64,000 nt of DNA from NCBI RefSeq assembly GCF_000785515.1, contig NZ_CP009913.1, positions 1,330,001 through 1,394,000 on the forward strand, in the 5' to 3' direction. Below, piece by piece: positions 44,989 through 53,285 of this stretch. Below the pieces are notes generated by a model. That model was not told the origin of the DNA. It worked only from the letters and a program-made list of their open reading frames with translations, and ran no database searches. Numbering within the stretch: the stretch's first letter is position 1; each line of letters opens with the position of its first letter. The position numbers and the translations under genes were made by a program. Origin of the DNA: Streptococcus salivarius (lineage in GTDB: Bacteria > Bacillota > Bacilli > Lactobacillales > Streptococcaceae).

Positions 44989-46256
44989 TGCAAAACAAAG
45001 AGAAACACTCTCAGGCAGCGGTCCTAGGACTGCAACACCTACTTGCCATGTACTCGGGATCAATCCTGGTGCCAATCATGATTGCTGGAGCCTTGGGGTA
45101 TTCAGCTCATGAATTAACCTACTTGATTTCAACCGATATTTTCATGTGTGGTGTAGCAACCTTCCTCCAACTTCAACTTAATAAATACTTCGGTATCGGT
45201 CTTCCAGTTGTTCTTGGGGTTGCCTTCCAGTCAGTGGCACCACTTATTATGATTGGTGAGAAACACGGTAGCGGTGCTATGTTTGGTGCCCTTATCGTTT
45301 CAGGGATTTATGTTATCCTCGTTTCTGGCGTCTTTTCAAAAGTAGCCAATCTCTTCCCTTCTATCGTTACAGGATCAGTTATCACAACTATTGGTTTGAC
45401 CCTCATCCCTGTCGCTATCGGAAATATGGGAAACAATGTTAATAAACCAACTGGTCAAAGCCTCTTCCTTGCCGCTATCACCGTTCTTATCATCCTTGTA
45501 GTTAATATTTTCACTAAAGGATTTATCAAATCTATCTCAATCTTGATCGGTTTGATTGTCGGTACTGCTATCGCAGCAAGCATGGGCTTGGTTGACTTCT
45601 CACCAGTAGCTGCGGCACCTATTGTTCACGTGCCAACGCCATTCTACTTCGGGGTACCTAAATTTGAGTTGTCATCAATTATTATGATGTGTATTATCGC
45701 TACTGTGTCTATGGTTGAATCAACTGGGGTTTACTTGGCCCTCTCTGATATTACCAAAGAACCACTTGATAGCACTCGCCTTCGTAACGGTTACCGCGCT
45801 GAAGGTTTGGCTGTTCTCCTTGGTGGACTTTTCAACACCTTCCCATACACTGGTTTTTCACAAAACGTTGGTCTTGTGAAGTTGTCAGGTATCAAGACTC
45901 GCTTGCCAATCTACTATGCCGCTGGTTTCCTTGTTCTTCTTGGACTCCTTCCTAAGTTTGGTGCCTTGGCACAAATCATCCCAAGCCCAGTCCTTGGTGG
46001 TGCAATGCTTGTCATGTTCGGTTTTGTTTCTATCCAAGGGATGCAAATCTTGGCGCGTGTTGATTTCGCCAACAACGAACACAACTTCTTGATTGCTGCA
46101 GTATCAATCGCCGCAGGGGTTGGTCTTAACGGCAGCAACCTCTTCAACAGCCTACCAAATGCTTTCCAAATGTTCTTCTCAAACGGTATCGTAGTCGCAA
46201 GCTTGCTTGCCATCGTCCTCAATGCCATTTTGAACCATAACAAAAAAGAAAAATAA
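44988..46256 (+). CDS. pbuX: Xanthine permease
   Basis: 422 residues with about 12-14 membrane helices; nucleobase:cation symporter of the NAT/NCS2 family importing xanthine for Xpt. Signatures: the QH residues in GLQHLLAMYSG (helix 1), ESTGVYLALSDI (helix 8), and NTFPYTGFSQNVGLVKLSGIKTR (the NAT motif region). Translated by coupling to xpt. Terminator at 46263-46293. Confidence 0.96.
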   Translation: MQNKEKHSQAAVLGLQHLLAMYSGSILVPIMIAGALGYSAHELTYLISTDIFMCGVATFLQLQLNKYFGIGLPVVLGVAFQSVAPLIMIGEKHGSGAMFGALIVSGIYVILVSGVFSKVANLFPSIVTGSVITTIGLTLIPVAIGNMGNNVNKPTGQSLFLAAITVLIILVVNIFTKGFIKSISILIGLIVGTAIAASMGLVDFSPVAAAPIVHVPTPFYFGVPKFELSSIIMMCIIATVSMVESTGVYLALSDITKEPLDSTRLRNGYRAEGLAVLLGGLFNTFPYTGFSQNVGLVKLSGIKTRLPIYYAAGFLVLLGLLPKFGALAQIIPSPVLGGAMLVMFGFVSIQGMQILARVDFANNEHNFLIAAVSIAAGVGLNGSNLFNSLPNAFQMFFSNGIVVASLLAIVLNAILNHNKKEK

Positions 46257-46262
46257 CACAAG

Positions 46263-46293
46263 AACACCTGAGTCGCTTGACTTAGGTGTTTTC
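46263..46293 (+). terminator. Terminator of xpt-pbuX
   Basis: Twelve-base stem (46263-46274 with 46279-46290, one G-T pair), four-base loop and T run, seven bases after the pbuX stop. Confidence 0.9.
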
Positions 46294-46378
46294 TTTGAAA
46301 TTAAAATCTCCAAGTTTGTAAATCGAAAGAACAGACTAAGCAACTACTCTGTCTTGCTTTTACTGGAAGTAGCTCATG

Positions 46379-47947
46379 CTATTTAATTCTTACGATTGAC
46401 TTATTTTCAATTCTATAGACAGCATCATAATCTTCCAGATTGTAATGATGGGCAATTTCAATAATGCTATTAGGTAATTGTTTCAAGACATTTCTAATTT
46501 CTCTCGAACTTGCTTCATCTAAAGACGCCATCATCTCATCCGCAAGTAAAACTTGCTTTCCTCTCAAAATAGCACGTGCAATCTCCAGTTTTATGATTTG
46601 ACCACCTGAAAAGTTATCTCCAGTTAATTCATAGTCTAATTGGTGACAACAAGCCTCCCATAGTCCAACTTCTTTTAGTATTGAAATGAGCAATGAGTCA
46701 GAATAATCTTGATAAAGAGTTAGATTATGTCGCACACTTGTATGAAAGACATAGGGATTTTGATGAATAATTGCAATATTATCTAAATTTGGAGTCAGCT
46801 CCCTTCCATCAATGCTTTTAAAAATGATTTTCCCACTATATGCCTTATCTTGTCCTAATATTAACCTAAAAAGTGTTGTTTTTCCAATACCACTATCACC
46901 AACTATAAGATTATGCTGAGACAATGAAAAAGTAACCGTAACATCTCGAAAAATCTCTTGATTCTCATAAGATTTAGTGAGGTTTTTTAACTGAATTTCT
47001 TCTAAAGTATGTATGTGAAGCCCTTTTGAAGGAATTTCTGACTCACTTCCAAATATCAATAATTTATCTTTTATCACTTGACTTGATTGAATACTTGCAA
47101 TAGCCTCCAGAATCTGTTGTAAGGGGTTAATAAGATATGTTGAAGCAGACATCATAGCAACAAGTGTAGTAATTGAATTTTGTTTCATGACAAGACCAAT
47201 CACAAATGGTCCAATCAAGCCGACAGCTTTCAGAGGTCCTGTCCAAAACATAACTAAATTCTGAAGTGTATAATACTTAAATTGTGTCGTCTCCATCTCA
47301 CTAAGGGTTATGAGAGTTTGCTTTACATTCTCTTTTTCTGCTTGGTTGCAAATAATCGTTTCAATCCCTTTACCAAAGTCTGTAATAGCTCTTAAATTTT
47401 TCTCTTTTGAGCTACTTAGTAATTCTCCTGACTCTTTCAATTTTCTCTTAAAAATAAACTGAGGCAAAATCATCAGAAAGGCACCTACAGTAAAAAGACT
47501 ACCCACAATAAGATTTTGTTTGAGCAGATAAATTACAGATACTAGGACAGAGGCACCCCACACTGGCAAGATAAGAAAAGATTGAAGGAACTCCTGGTCT
47601 ACAATTCCAAGATCTTGTGTCAAGAGTGAGCAAAGCTCAGAATCCGAGATGTTTTTAGGAAAGACAGCATGATTCTTTAAAATATTTTCTGACAGCCTTA
47701 CATTAAACGCTCTAATAATAGAACGAAGCAGAATATTCTCTATATACATAAAAGCGTACACAGCCACCCAAAGAGAGAGACTCGAAAATGTAAAAACTAT
47801 TAAATCCCGACTATCACTACTATCTATATGACCTGCCATCTGGATAATTACAGGTATTACAATGCCTTGACAGGAATAAAGAAGCGCAAAAATGATATAA
47901 AGTATAATGTTCTTTTTAGGAAGTAGCTTAAAAAGTTTAACCATCAT
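46379..47947 (-). CDS. ABC exporter, fused membrane and ATPase domains
   Basis: 522 residues. Five to six membrane helices over the first ~290 residues (type-1 exporter fold), then the ATPase: Walker A GDSGIGKTT, Q-loop IIHQNPYVFH, signature FSGGQIIKLEIARAIL, Walker B VLLADEMMASLD (the usual DEP is DEM), and H-loop HHY. No N-terminal peptidase domain. It lies divergent to the Rgg-type regulator and is preceded by a 16-codon peptide overlapping its start. Probable exporter of a peptide made or sensed locally. Confidence 0.87.
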   Translation of the reverse strand: MMVKLFKLLPKKNIILYIIFALLYSCQGIVIPVIIQMAGHIDSSDSRDLIVFTFSSLSLWVAVYAFMYIENILLRSIIRAFNVRLSENILKNHAVFPKNISDSELCSLLTQDLGIVDQEFLQSFLILPVWGASVLVSVIYLLKQNLIVGSLFTVGAFLMILPQFIFKRKLKESGELLSSSKEKNLRAITDFGKGIETIICNQAEKENVKQTLITLSEMETTQFKYYTLQNLVMFWTGPLKAVGLIGPFVIGLVMKQNSITTLVAMMSASTYLINPLQQILEAIASIQSSQVIKDKLLIFGSESEIPSKGLHIHTLEEIQLKNLTKSYENQEIFRDVTVTFSLSQHNLIVGDSGIGKTTLFRLILGQDKAYSGKIIFKSIDGRELTPNLDNIAIIHQNPYVFHTSVRHNLTLYQDYSDSLLISILKEVGLWEACCHQLDYELTGDNFSGGQIIKLEIARAILRGKQVLLADEMMASLDEASSREIRNVLKQLPNSIIEIAHHYNLEDYDAVYRIENKSIVRIK

Positions 47948-47987
47948 TGTGATACAGCAACTGATTTATTTTTTTTTCAATAATCAT
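47937..47987 (-). CDS. 16-residue leader/signal-like peptide overlapping the ABC exporter start
   Basis: ATG at 47987 follows the best ribosome-binding site in the region (GGAAGGAGG) by eight bases and gives MIIEKKINQLLYHNDG, then TAA inside the first codons of the exporter (whose ATG ATG lies at 47947-47942). It has charged residues near the N-terminus and some hydrophobic ones but does not look like a classical SHP pheromone. It is either a coupling leader peptide or a signal peptide for the neighbouring Rgg; the exporter itself lacks another good ribosome-binding site. Confidence 0.5.
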   Translation of the reverse strand: MIIEKKINQLLYHNDG

Positions 47988-48008
47988 TGCTTTTACCTCC
48001 TTCCATTT

Positions 48009-48039
48009 GATACTATTATTTTAGTTTATTAATAGTATC
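48009..48039 (-). promoter_or_regulatory. Inverted-repeat operator spanning the ABC exporter promoter
   Basis: Perfect ten-base arms GATACTATTA (48009-48018) and TAATAGTATC (48030-48039). On the minus strand these arms hold TTGATA and TAATAG separated by 17 bases, i.e. the -35 and -10 of the exporter/peptide promoter. A dimeric repressor bound here would block RNA polymerase; the divergent Rgg-type regulator is the natural candidate. Confidence 0.65.
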
Positions 48040-48078
48040 AACTATTGAAATTTCGGAAATCCGATAAGGAAATATTAT

Positions 48079-48912
48079 ATGGAACTAGGTCAAAAATTTA
48101 AACAGATTCGGAAACAGAGAAAATACACTATCCAGAGACTCGCTCAAGTAGCTGGATCTGTAGCGAGTCTTTCAGACTTTGAAAATAACAAAACATCACT
48201 CTCAAATGATACTCTTTTCAAACTTTTAAAACACCTAAAAGTCGAATATAATGAATTTTTCGGACAAGAATATCTTGTGGACGAAACCTACATAAAACTT
48301 GCTAATCAATACAATCAAGCTTCAAATAACCTAAATTTTGAAGAACTAAAGCAGGTCTCAGATAAGTTTCGCATTTTAGGAGAAGATAACTATAGTGACT
48401 ATTTGATTAGTCTTTGTATTACCTGTCAGGTTTCAAAACTTCAAAACCAGTCAGTTAACCAAGATATTGCTACAGAACTTCAAAACTATTTCTTTTCGAT
48501 TGATATTTGGACACTTCTGGATATTGATTTACTGGATATGGTAAAGGATATCTTCACAGAAGATGCACTAAAAATCTACATTAAAGAACTCCTCTCAATT
48601 CTCGGTAAAAATCCGAGAAATAATTTAGATAGAATCACTTTAGATGTTATTAGTCGTTGTATTTTCCAAATCATTCTTTACGGAAATCAAGAAGATAGTA
48701 ATTACTATCTAAACGAACTAAAAACTATTCAATTACCAGATTATTTCATGTTACAAAAACTCTATCTTAAAGAACTAGAAGCCGCATTCCTTTATAAATT
48801 TATCGATAAGAACATGGGAAAGACTATACATAAAGAGGTTCTCCACTACTTGGCTTTTATGGGGGATGACGATAATTTGAGAGAATGGGACCAAATCTTC
48901 CATCAATTATAG
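48079..48912 (+). CDS. Rgg/RopB-type transcriptional regulator
   Basis: 277 residues. N-terminal XRE helix-turn-helix (GQKFKQIRKQRKYTIQRLAQVAGSVASLSDFENNK, about 4-40), followed by a helical repeat domain of about 210 residues as in Rgg peptide-sensing regulators. Rgg proteins bind short imported peptides and regulate adjacent genes. Divergent from the ABC exporter, with a shared 130-base regulatory region holding the inverted repeat. Cognate peptide not certain. Confidence 0.87.
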   Translation: MELGQKFKQIRKQRKYTIQRLAQVAGSVASLSDFENNKTSLSNDTLFKLLKHLKVEYNEFFGQEYLVDETYIKLANQYNQASNNLNFEELKQVSDKFRILGEDNYSDYLISLCITCQVSKLQNQSVNQDIATELQNYFFSIDIWTLLDIDLLDMVKDIFTEDALKIYIKELLSILGKNPRNNLDRITLDVISRCIFQIILYGNQEDSNYYLNELKTIQLPDYFMLQKLYLKELEAAFLYKFIDKNMGKTIHKEVLHYLAFMGDDDNLREWDQIFHQL

Positions 48913-48975
48913 ACTTTATTGGATAACAGTTGTACAATGATTATATAATTTGAAAAATTTAGAAAGGAAAACAGA

Positions 48976-50325
48976 ATGTACGAAACACATTCTCTCCGTG
49001 AGCGATTCCTTGTTTTCTTCAAGATTTTTGTGCCCATACTGATTTATCAGTTTGCCAACTTTTCGGCGGCCTTTGTGGACACTACCATGACTGGTCAATA
49101 CGATACCCTACACTTGGCGGGGGTAGCCATGGCAACGAGTTTATGGAGTCCTTTTTTCACCTTTTTAACAGGTATCGTCTCTGCCTTGGTTCCTATTATC
49201 GGACACCATCTAGGGGCAGGTCGCAAGGACCGAGTGGCACCTGATTTCTATCAATTTCTTTATATGGCCTTGGGCCTATCACTTATCCTTTTTGCCCTCG
49301 TTTTTCTGGGGGCTCCCTTGGTTTTGAATCATTTAGGTTTAGAACCTTTGGTCAGAAAGGTAGCCCTTGGTTATTTACGCTTTTTGAGTCTTGGTATTAT
49401 TCCCCTCCTACTCTTTAGCGTGGTTCGCTCCTTCCTTGATGCGCTTGGTCTCACGCGCCTTTCCATGTACCTCATGCTTCTGCTCCTACCTCTCAATGGT
49501 TTCTTCAATTTCCTCCTCATCTATGGCATTGCTGGTTTACCAGAGTTAGGGGGAGCTGGAGCTGGACTTGGAACTTCATTGGCTTACTGGGCCCTTCTCC
49601 TTATTTCCATCTCGGTTATCAGAAAGCATAAAAAGGTTAAACCCTACCACATTGAAAAGATTCAACCCCTTGATAAAGCAGCTCTGCTTGACGCCCTTAA
49701 ACTAGGTCTCCCTATTGGTGGAACGGTCTTTGCGGAAGTCGCCATCTTCTCTGGTGTTGGTCTGGTTATGTCTAAGTATCCGTCACTAGTGATTGCTAGT
49801 CACCAGGCGGCCATGAATTTCTCAAATCTCATGTATGCCTTTCCTCTCAGCATTTCCAGTGCCATGGCTATCATTATTTCCTACGAATTTGGGGCCAGAC
49901 GCATGGATGCCGTCAAGAGCTACAGCAAGCTGGGACGGTTGACAGCCCTAGGATTTTCTATCTTTACCTTGATTTTCCTCTACTTCTTGCGTTATGATTT
50001 GGCTGAACTTTATGGGCATGAGCCTGACTTTTTGAGAATGACGGCCATTTTCATGACCTATAGCCTCTTCTTCCAAGTGGCAGATGTCTTTGCGGCTCCG
50101 CTTCAAGGAATCCTGCGTGGCTATAAAGATACCAAGGTACCTTTTTATCTCGGTGTCCTAACCTACTGGGGCATCACCCTCCCAGTTGGCTTCCTGCTTG
50201 AAAAAGTCACTGGACTTGGTCCCTATAGTTACTGGATTGGCCTGATTGCCAGTCTTATCGTTAGTGGTCTCTGTTACCAATGGCGCTTAAATAGAATCGT
50301 CAAACGATACGAATCACAACAGTAA
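48976..50325 (+). CDS. MATE-family multidrug efflux transporter
   Basis: 449 residues with 12 membrane helices in two similar six-helix halves. Motifs of the family: FVDTTMTGQYDTLHLAGVAMATSLW near helix 1-2 and DVFAAPLQGILRGYKDTKVPF in the second half. Expected to export drugs or metabolites in exchange for sodium or protons. ATG supported by AAAGGAAAA. Monocistronic with its own terminator at 50334-50358. Confidence 0.93.
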   Translation: MYETHSLRERFLVFFKIFVPILIYQFANFSAAFVDTTMTGQYDTLHLAGVAMATSLWSPFFTFLTGIVSALVPIIGHHLGAGRKDRVAPDFYQFLYMALGLSLILFALVFLGAPLVLNHLGLEPLVRKVALGYLRFLSLGIIPLLLFSVVRSFLDALGLTRLSMYLMLLLLPLNGFFNFLLIYGIAGLPELGGAGAGLGTSLAYWALLLISISVIRKHKKVKPYHIEKIQPLDKAALLDALKLGLPIGGTVFAEVAIFSGVGLVMSKYPSLVIASHQAAMNFSNLMYAFPLSISSAMAIIISYEFGARRMDAVKSYSKLGRLTALGFSIFTLIFLYFLRYDLAELYGHEPDFLRMTAIFMTYSLFFQVADVFAAPLQGILRGYKDTKVPFYLGVLTYWGITLPVGFLLEKVTGLGPYSYWIGLIASLIVSGLCYQWRLNRIVKRYESQQ

Positions 50326-50333
50326 CACACCTG

Positions 50334-50358
50334 AAGCAGTCTTTTCCGACTGCTTTTT
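50334..50358 (+). terminator. Terminator of the MATE gene
   Basis: Eight-base perfect stem (50334-50341 with 50348-50355), six-base loop and T run just after the MATE stop codon. Confidence 0.88.
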
Positions 50359-50379
50359 CTATGTCCAAATCTCGATAAT

Positions 50380-50726
50380 ACAGAAAAAAAAAACTCCTGC
50401 ATATTGAAAACAGATAAACTGTTATCAATACACAGAAAGCTTCTTTTGATGAGTGATTAATTAAATTCAGATTTTCCTGACCTATTACCAAACTGGATTC
50501 ATTAATGAAAACATAGATGTTTAATATTGAAAAAAGTATCACAGAGACCAGCTGGATCAACCAGGGCACCATAAATCATGACTAAACCACATAGAGCTAG
50601 GAAATGATAAAAATAAACTACTTTCTCCCCTGTTTTAGGAAGTAAAAGAAAAGACCAGAACCACAAGACACAAATGGCTATTAATATGATTAGTTTATTC
50701 ATCCATTCCATAATAATCTCCGTCAA
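50380..50726 (-). pseudogene. Possible small membrane protein broken by a frameshift
   Basis: A frame beginning at 50726 gives two hydrophobic helices (KLIILIAICVLWFWSFLLL, FYHFLALCGLVMIYG) and stops at 50502; a second frame beginning at 50572 continues the membrane-protein character (PWLIQLVSVILFSILNIYVF, CVLITVYLFSICRSFFFLYY). Joined by a one-base shift near 50560 they would form one four-helix protein. No family recognised, and no good ribosome-binding site seen, so this could be chance. Confidence 0.35.
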
Positions 50727-51213
50727 AAAGGTTTAGCACAATAACATAGTCCTTAGGACTATCTGAATGTTATCACAAAATCTAACAAGCGCTGTCATTA
50801 CTTCTTAAGGAAATATCTTAGTATTCTCTTGCTAGTCTTGTTTTGGTAAGTTAAGACATATAAAATCATATTGGGAGGTTGGGAAGACTCATTATTACGT
50901 AAAGTACAATAATGTTTACAGACGCCAAAACCAGCAAAAGCCAAGGAGAAGGACACATTTACACTTGTCAGATTTCTCACTATTATAGTGTACTATTTTT
51001 TCTATATACGAAGTAAAACAAATTGGATAAAATTGTAAAAAAATGTAATGAAAGGTCACTTTTTTATCCTGAACGGTTAGGTAACATGTTATGTTAGCTT
51101 TAAAGGGCTTTCAATAATTTCTTTTACAGGCAAAAGAGGCTGGTAGCAAGCAGTACCAACCTTTTATTTTATGATAAGCTTCTGCTAGAAAATCTCTTAA
51201 TACTAGTGACTAA
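50727..51213. other. Intergenic stretch with a terminator and no firm gene
   Basis: A 60-codon frame (50798-50980, minus) has no ribosome-binding site and no recognisable features; I do not call it. A perfect palindrome CACTATTATAGTG lies near 50978. The hairpin at 51132-51165 (GGCTGGTA/TACCAACC arms) with flanking A/T runs ends the msrAB transcript. Confidence 0.5.
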
Positions 51214-52164
51214 TCAGTCTACTTGGTCAAGTAAGTAGGCGTAACCTTCTTTTTCCATATCGGCTTTAGGCACAAATCGTGTCGCTACGCCATTGATACA
51301 ATAGCGTAAACCACCCTTGTCACTTGGACCATCTGGAAAGACATGGCCGAGATGAGAATCACCCACACGACTACGGACCTCAATACGTTCCATATTGTGA
51401 GAATGGTCTTCCTTGTAGTTGGCTACCTCAGGACTAATGGGACGAGAGAAACTTGGCCAGCCACAGGCTGAATCAAACTTGTCCTTGGATGAAAAGAGGG
51501 GTTCACCAGTCACCACATCCACATAGATCCCTGGTTCAAAATGATTCCAAAGCGGACTTGTAAAGGCCCTTTCCGTTCCATTTTCCTGGGTCACCGCATA
51601 GGCTTCTGGGCTCAGATTTACTTTAAGCTCCTCCTGACTTGGCTTGTGATAAGTACTTGAATCAATAATAGGATTAACGGCTTGATTAACATTAATATGG
51701 CAATAGCCATGAGGATTCTTCTTGAGATAATCTTGATGGTATTCTTCGGCAGGAATAAAGTGTTGCAACGGTAACAACTCAACTGCCAAAGGCTGACCGT
51801 ATTGCTTAGCCATATCTTGGAAAACTTGCTCGATAATTGGCAAGTCATTTACATCAGTATAGTAAACACCCGTACGGTACTGGGTTCCCACATCATTCCC
51901 CTGTTTGTTTTTACTGAGGGGATTGATGATACGGAAAAAATGTAGCAGAATCTCTCGCAATGACACTTGGCTGGAATCATAAGTCACCTGAACAGTCTCA
52001 GCATGACCCGTCTGACCAATAAGTTCATAGCGAGTCGTCTCACTACGCCCATTAGCATAACCCGAAACAGCATTTAACACACCAGGAACACGTGAAAAGT
52101 ATTCCTCCACGCCCCAGAAACAGCCACCAGCAAGATAAATAGTATGATTATTAGGATTTGACAT
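51214..52164 (-). CDS. msrAB: Bifunctional methionine sulfoxide reductase A/B
   Basis: 316 residues from ATG 52164, which follows GAAGGGAG; 24 codons of upstream frame are not used. MsrA half with the catalytic cysteine in [12 protein letters not shown] (reduces Met-S-sulfoxide); MsrB half with WPSFSRPI, a zinc site lacking the usual CxxC, and the catalytic cysteine in [14 protein letters not shown] (reduces Met-R-sulfoxide). Cytosolic oxidative-damage repair using thioredoxin. Monocistronic. Confidence 0.95.
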   Translation of the reverse strand: MSNPNNHTIYLAGGCFWGVEEYFSRVPGVLNAVSGYANGRSETTRYELIGQTGHAETVQVTYDSSQVSLREILLHFFRIINPLSKNKQGNDVGTQYRTGVYYTDVNDLPIIEQVFQDMAKQYGQPLAVELLPLQHFIPAEEYHQDYLKKNPHGYCHINVNQAVNPIIDSSTYHKPSQEELKVNLSPEAYAVTQENGTERAFTSPLWNHFEPGIYVDVVTGEPLFSSKDKFDSACGWPSFSRPISPEVANYKEDHSHNMERIEVRSRVGDSHLGHVFPDGPSDKGGLRYCINGVATRFVPKADMEKEGYAYLLDQVD

Positions 52165-52261
52165 TTTTAACTCTCCCTTCAATAGATACTTGCATCTCCA
52201 CGCCTTAAGTGTAACGCTTTTGAGAAGATTTCGCACTTATGGTGACTTGGAGAGACACAAA

Positions 52262-52287
52262 AATCCCATCACAATTGTGATAGGATT
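52262..52287 (-). terminator. Terminator of the dynamin/HerA/toxin operon
   Basis: Eleven-base stem around AATT with T run on the minus strand, 31 bases after the immunity gene. Its sequence is almost the same as the brnQ terminator at 59327-59355 on the other side of the operon. Confidence 0.88.
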
Positions 52288-52317
52288 CAAATAGATGACT
52301 TTATTACCTTGATAACT

Positions 52318-52695
52318 CTACAAATAAACGGATTGACAGGTAATCAATACCTCAGGTAACAACTGGACAACAATTCCTTCATCAGGATTTTCAGAATCAT
52401 CAAATAGGAATGCTAGTTCTCCAGTTCTTTCGATGTACAATTCACTTAAACTAAATCTCTGTTTACTTTCAATACCAAATTCAGCTATCAACAAGGCTTG
52501 AAGCTTTTCTAACTGTTTATCTTTTTCCTCTAAAAACAGAGAGTATACCGATTCTTGTTGTTCTGTAATACCATCATTTTCATAATATGCAGAAAAATTC
52601 ACTGGCACATTTTGAGACTGTGAAAACAGGTTCACTTCAATCTTGGTGTAGTACCCAAAATCAAATTCTAATTCACCGAATTTTGACTCTATCAT
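52318..52695 (-). CDS. Probable immunity protein for the adjacent HNH toxin
   Basis: 125 residues, acidic, no signal peptide or membrane helix. The sequence opens with a beta-rich stretch (FGELEFDFGYYTKIEVNLF) and carries a helical segment (FLEEKDKQLEKLQALLIAEFG), as in the DUF2004/DUF6985-like proteins often found beside polymorphic-toxin nucleases. Its ATG overlaps the toxin stop codon by four bases (ATGA), so the pair is made in step. The immunity role is inferred from position, size and charge. Confidence 0.7.
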   Translation of the reverse strand: MIESKFGELEFDFGYYTKIEVNLFSQSQNVPVNFSAYYENDGITEQQESVYSLFLEEKDKQLEKLQALLIAEFGIESKQRFSLSELYIERTGELAFLFDDSENPDEGIVVQLLPEVLITCQSVYL

Positions 52696-53285
52696 GATTC
52701 ATTACCTTTCTTCTCATTTAATTCTTTACATTTAGCAATTCCACCTTTATGTGGAATTGCACCGTGGGCATCTATAGGTACCAGATCTAAGGTTTTCATG
52801 TCACTTCTTTCATGATAGGTAAGCCTATGTTCTTTTCTATAAGCTTTCGCCTCTTCGGGACTGACTCCCATTTTGATAGCTAATTGTAAATCAGCTTGTT
52901 TAAAATTTTTATCCCTATTTTCTGTAAAGTTTTTTATTGTAAAGCTTTCTTTAGCTATAGGTGTAAAATCTGGTTCCCCATTCTTAAAGGTAATTCCATC
53001 AATACCATATGGTTGAAATATTTCCTTAATCGTTTTCTGTTCTGGATTAGTTTGTGTATTCTGCGGAACATAGTTTGGATCAGGAATCCATTTCGAATTT
53101 CCAGGCTCACCAGTCCAGTTACCATTTGTGCTAGGAATAAATTGCTTTTCAATATTATTGTCATTTATTTTAAAAAGCGATTTTGTAAAATTTTTAATGT
53201 CTTGTCCAGACAATTTATCCTCTGGGAGAATACTTTTAAAATTATCGGCAGTATTTTTTACAGCTTCAAGATTTTTTCCTTCCAT
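52692..53285 (-). CDS. HNH/Endo VII-fold nuclease toxin (GH-E/WHH-like)
   Basis: 197 residues. The last ~145 residues have the layout of polymorphic-toxin HNH nucleases: NWTGEPGNSKWIPDPNYVP (about 56-74), GIDGITFKNGEPDF (94-107), then the active site TYHE (156-159, in place of TWHH), DLVPIDAHG (167-175, His174) and PHKGGIA (178-184, His179). The first ~50 residues are a short helical leader with no LXG, WXG or Sec signal. Its ATG overlaps the HerA stop by one base, so it is the third gene of the operon. Expected target is DNA or RNA of a competitor or of the own cell under attack. Confidence 0.82.
   Translation of the reverse strand: MEGKNLEAVKNTADNFKSILPEDKLSGQDIKNFTKSLFKINDNNIEKQFIPSTNGNWTGEPGNSKWIPDPNYVPQNTQTNPEQKTIKEIFQPYGIDGITFKNGEPDFTPIAKESFTIKNFTENRDKNFKQADLQLAIKMGVSPEEAKAYRKEHRLTYHERSDMKTLDLVPIDAHGAIPHKGGIAKCKELNEKKGNES

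Noticed and set aside
47937..47987. Idea that the 16-codon peptide is a typical SHP pheromone
   Set aside because: It lacks the usual hydrophobic C-terminus and acidic start of the mature pheromone; kept only as a leader or signal-like peptide.
50798..50980. 60-codon frame that could be a cysteine-containing bacteriocin-like peptide
   Set aside because: No ribosome-binding site, no double-glycine leader, and no processing or immunity genes nearby.
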